A stretch of 11,350 bases of DNA from Zygnema cylindricum (lineage: Eukaryota; Streptophyta; Zygnematophyceae; Zygnematales; Zygnemataceae). Numbering within the stretch: the first letter of the stretch is position 1; each line of letters begins with the position of its first letter. The stretch covers positions 1-11,350 of the forward strand of contig JBBHKE010000197.1 in assembly GCA_037447655.1 (NCBI GenBank), read 5' to 3'. Shown here in pieces: positions 7,331 to 11,350 of this stretch. The translations under genes were made by a program, and so were the position numbers. Under the pieces are notes generated by a model. It made no database searches. It was not told where the DNA came from and saw only the letters and a program-made list of their open reading frames with translations.

Positions 7331-8215
7331 TTGGGGATTCAAGTAGAAAGAGACCGAGAAAGAAAGATTAGAAGATTGACTCAAAAAGAAACAATGGGGA
7401 ACATGTTGGAAAAATTTCAGATGGATAAAGCTAATAGTTGTACAACTTCAATAGAGTTAAAAAACGGAAGTGAGGGGAGTGAGGAAGAAGGAGTCATAGT
7501 CTTAGACATGGAATTAAGTCCTGAAGAACATAAGTTCATGTAGACTATTCCTTATAGATAAGTAGAGGGAAGCCTAATCTACTTTATGAATTGTACCCGA
7601 CCGGATTTAGCTGCAGAGGTAGGAGTGCTGGCTAGAAGTCTAAATGCTCCAACTAAGAAGGATTGGGAGGCAGCTAAGAGAGTCCTTAGATATTTGATAG
7701 GAACTAGGAATTTATGGTTGCATTTGGGTGGGGAGAATACTGACATCACCACTTGGAGTGATGCCAGTTATGGTGATGCTCCGATGAGGAGATGTACTTT
7801 TGGATATGTATTATATGTGGGTGATGGGGCTTGCTGTTGAAGTAGCAAACAACAAAAGGTTATTGCTCAGTCTACCATGGAGGCTGAGTATATGGCATCT
7901 TGCTCTGCTGTAAAAGAATTGATGTGGGTCAAGTCTTTGCTTCGTGAGCTCGGTCACCTTAAGAATGGTGTGCAGAATTTTTTTTGTGAAAATCAGGCAA
8001 CAATCGCTATTTCTGCCAATCTTAAAAATCATTTTAAAGCTAAACACATGGACATTAGACTCATCTTTGTTAGAGAGAAAGTAGAAAACAAAATAATCAC
8101 CTTAGAGTACCGACCACATAGTGAGATGGTAGCAGATATGATGACCAAACCTGTGCCTTCCCCTAAGCTAATTTTCTGCAGGGAAAAGTGTGGTCTGAAA
8201 TTAAAGATTGACTAG
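7331..8215 (+). pseudogene. pol: RT C-terminus and RNase H region of pol, broken
   Basis: The phase changes at a run of seven T (7326-7332), consistent with one extra T. Similarity then stays in this phase to the terminal TAG 8213-8215. RNase H would degrade the RNA strand during cDNA synthesis. Seen: first Asp in WSDASYGD (GAT 7760-7762), MEAEYMA at 7877-7897, and the final Asp in ADMMTK (GAT 8135-8137). The usual Asp of CDNQ is Glu here (GAA 7988-7990). Stops: TAG 7541-7543, TAA 7559-7561 and TGA 7838-7840; the last is at the conserved Trp of the SW.SK motif. The normal pol end lies 13 bp before the 3' LTR. Confidence 0.92.
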
Positions 8216-8220
8216 AAAAT

Positions 8221-8228
8221 AAGGGGAG
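8221..8228 (+). other. Polypurine tract (plus-strand primer)
   Basis: AAGGGGAG abuts the TG that opens the 3' LTR at 8229; with AAAAT before it the purine-rich stretch starts at about 8215. This is the expected position for plus-strand priming and fixes the LTR start independently of the alignment. Confidence 0.85.
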
Positions 8229-9285
8229 TGAATAAATTAATGGTCTTTTTAAAGTATTTTCTAGGTCTGAATAGAAATAAGAAAGAAGCCGAGGCAGTCT
8301 ATCTCTAACTTCTCTCTCCAACTTCTCAGACTTGTCGCAGTCACTGAGAAATTGGAGAAGGAGCTAGAGCCATGGCTACCTAGGCTATCCAGAGGTTTAA
8401 AGGAAAATATATTTTAGTTAGGGGTTTAATTTACTAAAAGATATGTACCGGCGACAGGATTTGATCCTGGTACCTGTCGGCCGGCAGACAGCCAGTAGCC
8501 GGTAGCCTTAGCCGTTAAGTCTAGGAGTAGTGTTATGTACTATATGGTTTGATAATTACTTAAACATTTATACGTAGGATAGTTCATTTAACTGTAACTG
8601 TTTACGGGAGACATATATCCAGTAAATGTAAAAGTACGGATTCCGGTACGGATAAGAAACCAATACCGCGCATTAAATTATTTAGTGAAACGAATACCGC
8701 GCATGTATTTATTGCGGCTACGATTAAATGTGAATTTAATCGGACGGTCAGAATTAACGCTGAGATCGCGGAAGAGGATTTCGGCGGTTTGTGGTCATCG
8801 CCACATCGGATGACACGTGGCGGAATGACATTGGATCGCGGCATCTCCGAGGATTAAGGGAGCGAATCCGGACATACCACGTGTCGACATTTAGGCTATG
8901 TCGTACAATGGCCGTACATAAAGTACACCGGCAACTGTACATTTGTGTACGAAACTGAAATCTGATTGGCTCCGTACATCAGTAGATAGAGGCTGTGAGA
9001 GAGATAGGACTTAGAAAGATTAGTAGATAGGACCCTCTCTCCCAGAGAGCTTCTGTACAAAAGGTCAACTTTGACCCTCCATAACTTACTGCTCAAAGGA
9101 GCAAATTCAGAGATTCTTTTTGCTATCGACTCAGGGGAGTCTTGTCTTCACGAGGTGAAGTTGGTCAGAGTTTTTGTCTGCCAGGGTGGCAGTTATTTTT
9201 GCTGAAACACAAAGGGGCCAGGGTTATCCTAGAGGCTTCTAGGAAGCTGTCCACTCTGAGGACTTATGGAGGTCTCAGAGTTTCA
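8229..9285 (+). repeat. 3' LTR (1057 bp)
   Basis: Runs from TG to CA, collinear with the 5' LTR with one 1-bp gap. AATAAA lies at 8231-8236. Both ABRE-like boxes, the W-box palindrome and the 12-bp direct repeat are retained. The ATG equivalent to the LTR gag start (9266-9268) here reads into flanking DNA, giving a short chimeric frame with no meaning as a gene. Confidence 0.97.
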
Positions 9286-9290
9286 CAGCG
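9286..9290. repeat. Target-site duplication of the LTR retrotransposon, right copy
   Basis: CAGCG, identical to 2804-2808. Confidence 0.95.
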
Positions 9291-9448
9291 TGGCAGGTGA
9301 CACATGGACTCTACGACGTAGGCACATGGCATGTACGACGTGTAGACTTGTGATCGCTTGTTCGTTGTATCTATTCAAAGCATATTTTTTTTTGCATTTT
9401 TACGTGTGCCAATGGTACACATGGTGCATGACCCAGTATCGAACAAAT

Positions 9449-9462
9449 CTCCTCGCGAGGAG
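9449..9462. repeat. Perfect 14-bp palindrome in element 2
   Basis: CTCCTCGCGAGGAG, 224 bp from the right end of element 2. It is the positional counterpart of the hairpin at 2197-2221 in element 1. Confidence 0.75.
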
Positions 9463-9606
9463 AGTATCGTGACACTGGATGATGTGCTCGATTGCTTCAC
9501 GGATCTGAAAAAGTGGAATATCCAATGGCCAGGAATTACGCCTACATCATTGGAGCTTCCTGACAGCTTTCTAGTAACGATATTTCGTCTGACACAAAAA
9601 AAAAGG

Positions 9607-9640
9607 GTACGACCTGGTACGACGCTGTACAAAAACGTAC
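9607..9640. repeat. Four GTAC tetramers at exact 10-bp spacing
   Basis: GTAC at 9607-9610, 9617-9620, 9627-9630 and 9637-9640, 46 bp inside the right end of element 2. This is close to the helical repeat of DNA, so all would face one side of the helix. They are candidate subterminal binding sites. Confidence 0.6.
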
Positions 9641-10015
9641 GACATCTAGTAACGAACCACACTTTTCGTCTAATGGAATTCTACCCTTAGGGCGGGTTCC
9701 CATGTGTTCAAGTAAGGGTTTTTTTCCGTCGTTTTCACATAAAATGGGACTTCCAACGAAAAAATATTACGTTGTACGAAAAATGGGCAAAAACATAAGT
9801 ACAATTTGCGTCCTCTTGGAACTTGGAAGGTACGTCAATTTGGGGTTATTATCATCGCGACCCACTTCCGGCTCAACTTCACACTTGCACTGGAATCAAA
9901 TCGCGATCTGATTTTAACCAAAATAACACCCTATCGATGAATCTAAAGCATGTATTGCACGCGTGAAGCGTCTTCGACAATTTTTGAACGAGGGAGAGTA
10001 CACGCTATTTTTTTC

Positions 10016-10057
10016 CATGCTCGTCACGCGCATGTACGTACAAAAATGACGAGCATG
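10016..10057. repeat. 11-bp inverted repeat, conserved in element 4
   Basis: CATGCTCGTCA (10016-10026) pairs with TGACGAGCATG (10047-10057) across 20 nt containing GTACGTAC. Element 4 keeps the 8-bp core GCTCGTCA/TGACGAGC at 11077-11112 and the GTACGTAC loop. Confidence 0.75.
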
Positions 10058-10320
10058 TACCGAAAAAAAATCGTTGGGGTCTCGGACCTTCACTTTCATT
10101 CATAATTCCTTTGCAAAAATTTACAACGTCCTCGTCTCTCCCCATCTTTTTCATTCGACCGCTCCTCTTTCTCTCATCTCTACAACAATAATAGTATCAA
10201 ATGAAAGATATATTTTTTCCTTTTTTTATATATATTTTTGGTCTCATTTTGATGGCGTATCGAATGATAAATGGTAAGAAAAAGAAATTGGAAAGCCATG
10301 GTGGAAAGTTTACGTGTTGA

Positions 10321-10527
10321 TGACGTCACAAGGTAGCATGACTTCGCAAGGTACAGTAGCATGACTTCGCGATGTCACAAAACCCTAAACATCTACAATG
10401 TCACAAAAACTCGACGTCTACAACCGTCGCCGTTTTTGTAGACGTCACCAATTTTAGGAAGTTTCGTAGTAGACGACATTTCGTTTCGTACTATCGTAGG
10501 CTGTCGCTGGTTTGTAGACGTCTACAA
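10321..10527. repeat. Cluster of GACGTC palindromes in element 3
   Basis: TGACGTCA at 10321-10328; an 11-bp inverted pair GACGTCTACAA (10413-10423) / TTGTAGACGTC (10436-10446); and a perfect 16-bp palindrome TTGTAGACGTCTACAA (10512-10527). Degenerate ATGTCACAA copies lie between them. These may be transposase-binding or bZIP-type sites; function is not shown. Confidence 0.65.
10333..10370. repeat. 15-bp direct repeat in element 3
   Basis: GTAGCATGACTTCGC at 10333-10347 and 10356-10370, perfect, 23-bp period. Confidence 0.85.
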
Positions 10528-10660
10528 CTGTCACATATTTGAAGTAATGAAGGCGCAAGTAAAGATTGACATAGGCACACTTTGAAAAGTACACCGTAAA
10601 ATCTACGCTAAAATCCAAAGTAGCGTTTCAAAGTTTCGGTTACATGGGAACACGCCATTA

Positions 10661-10749
10661 GTAACAAACCTTCCTCAATTATGATTGGTGCCACATAAGT
10701 TACAGTCCATATTTTGAAAATCTTAGAAAATTCTACAAACGGAAAGTCA
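10661..10749. repeat. Spacer homologous to the interior of element 2
   Basis: Together with the adjoining TTA and the first base of element 4, this aligns to 2513-2604 at roughly 80% identity with small gaps (shared CAATTATGATTGG core). It lies between element 3 and element 4, so it is a fragment of another copy of element 2 or of a host repeat shared by both. Confidence 0.65.
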
Positions 10750-11350
10750 GGGCGTGTTCCCATGTGTTAAAGTAAAGGTTATTTTCCGTCGTTTTCACAT
10801 AAAATGGGACTTGCAACGAGAAAATATTTCGTCGTACGAAAAATGGGCAAAAACACAAATACATTTTGCGTCATCTTGGAACTTGGAAGGTACGGCAATT
10901 TGGCGTTATTTTCATCGCGACCCACTTCCAGCTCATCGTCACACCTGCACTGGAATTAAATCACGACATGATTTTTATCAAAATACCACCCTAATGACGA
11001 ATAGAAATCTGGATTGCACGCGTCAAACGTTTTCAAAAAATTTGAACAACGGAGAGTACACTATATTTTTTCCCCTGCTCGTCACGCGCATGTACGTACG
11101 AAAATGACGAGCTTGTACGGAAAACATTCGTTGGGGTCGCGGACCTCCACTTTCATTCATGGGTCTTTTGCAAAATTTTACACCGTCCTCGTCTCTCCCC
11201 CTCTTTCTCACTCGACCACTCCTCTTTATCTCTTATTTACACGAGATGCAGCAATAATATTATCAAATGAATGATTAATATTTTTTCTTTTTTTTTATAT
11301 TGTTGGTCTAAGTTTTATGGCATAACAAATGATAAAAGTTAAGAAAACGA
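10750..11350. mobile_element. Element 4: second copy of the element 3 family, right end outside window
   Basis: Starts with GGGCGTGTTCCCATGTG after TCA (10747-10749, perhaps a mutated TTA) and is collinear with element 3 at a constant offset near 1060 bp up to the window end. By comparison with element 3, about 370 bp should lie beyond the window. No coding frame is supported. The inverted repeat around GTACGTAC is retained. Confidence 0.7.

Larger units (their letters stand above)
2809..9285 (+). mobile_element. Complete but coding-defective Ty1/copia LTR retrotransposon
   Basis: A 6477-bp element bounded by TG...CA LTRs and a perfect 5-bp target duplication. Domain order is Gag with zinc knuckle, protease, integrase, reverse transcriptase, RNase H. 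Integrase upstream of RT defines Ty1/copia. The PBS directly follows the 5' LTR and the purine tract directly precedes the 3' LTR. All structural cis-signals are present while pol is disrupted, so only mobilisation by proteins from another copy would be possible. The RT and RNase H wording is loosely like the plant Tork/Tnt1 side of the superfamily, but I would not assign a lineage without a tree. It lies inside DNA transposon element 2 and is therefore younger than it. Confidence 0.97.
9291..9686. mobile_element. Element 2, right half
   Basis: Continues element 2 after the retrotransposon and ends in the inverted TIR at 9667-9686, followed by TTA 9687-9689. The terminal 160 bp or so resemble the right end of element 1 (about 2270-2423): shared GGCCAG.ATTAC, the GGTACG pair and CACTTTTCG before the TIR. 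It carries a perfect palindrome at 9449-9462 and a 10-bp-phased GTAC series at 9607-9640. Short open frames here have no recognisable product. Confidence 0.7.
9690..10657. mobile_element. Element 3: 968-bp non-autonomous TIR DNA transposon, PIF/Harbinger-like
   Basis: The left TIR GGGCGGGTTCCCATGTG (9690-9706) matches the inverted right end (10641-10657) at 14 of 17 positions; the outermost base of the right end differs. TTA flanks both sides (9687-9689, 10658-10660). There is no transposase frame. A T-rich stretch lies around 10210-10240, an 11-bp inverted repeat at 10016-10057, and a cluster of GACGTC/TGTCACA motifs at 10320-10535. The first roughly 600 bp are repeated in the same orientation from 10750 as element 4, at very roughly 85% identity by eye, so this is a multi-copy family. 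Confidence 0.75.

Noticed and set aside
7326-7332. Programmed frameshift at the T run in RT
   Set aside because: It lies between RT and RNase H, where no copia element is known to shift, and many stops surround it; one extra T in a homopolymer explains it.
9266-9472. Open frame starting like Gag
   Set aside because: It starts at the LTR copy of the gag ATG and runs into element 2; it is a chimeric by-product of insertion.
9358-9690. 110-codon open frame in the right half of element 2
   Set aside because: It ends in the TIR, has no transposase motif and has a frame of similar length antisense to it.
10754-11274. Open frames in element 4 (117 and 86 codons)
   Set aside because: The matching frames in element 3 are broken or different, so there is no coding conservation between the copies.
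1-11350. CRISPR array or bacterial operon
   Set aside because: No regularly spaced repeats with unique spacers and no ribosome-binding-site-led gene clusters; all structure fits eukaryotic transposons.

Overview
The window looks like intergenic, repeat-built nuclear DNA of a land plant. No host gene, tRNA, rRNA or CRISPR array can be supported. The plant assignment rests on a Ty1/copia element with plant-type Gag and Pol, on G-box/ABRE and W-box motifs in its LTRs, and on a primer-binding site that, from memory of the sequence, matches the plant initiator tRNA-Met anticodon arm over 15 nt.

Layout. Bases 1-980 are unassigned AT-rich DNA with short repeats. From 981 to 10660 there is a chain of three TIR DNA transposons that share TTA target sites: TTA(981) - element 1 (984-2423) - TTA(2424) - element 2 (2427-9686) - TTA(9687) - element 3 (9690-10657) - TTA(10658). 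All have GGG...TTCC(C/A)AT termini, fitting non-autonomous PIF/Harbinger-like elements. A spacer of about 90 bp follows, homologous to the interior of element 2. Element 4 then starts at 10750; it is a second, same-orientation copy of the element 3 family and runs off the window.

Element 2 is split by a complete Ty1/copia retrotransposon at 2809-9285 (6477 bp). Its two LTRs (1058 and 1057 bp) differ at about 4.4% of sites, and a perfect 5-bp duplication CAGCG flanks it (2804-2808 and 9286-9290). Internal order is PBS, gag, protease, integrase, RT, RNase H, polypurine tract, which is the Ty1/copia order. Gag is one open frame of 370 codons. Pol is dead: nine in-frame stops, three frame changes and losses at catalytic positions.

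The most interesting signal is at 3847-3881. The PBS, GGTTATGGGCCCACC, pairs with the anticodon arm of initiator tRNA-Met rather than with its 3' CCA end, implying half-tRNA priming as in Drosophila copia and yeast Ty5. The complement of the CAU anticodon inside this PBS is an ATG in frame with gag, in better start context than the upstream in-frame ATG at 3847, which lies inside the LTR. The same bases may therefore serve as primer site and gag start codon. Secondary signals are 10-bp-phased GTAC repeats and equivalent palindromes near the right ends of elements 1 and 2, a GACGTC palindrome cluster in element 3, and paired ABREs plus a W-box palindrome in the LTRs.
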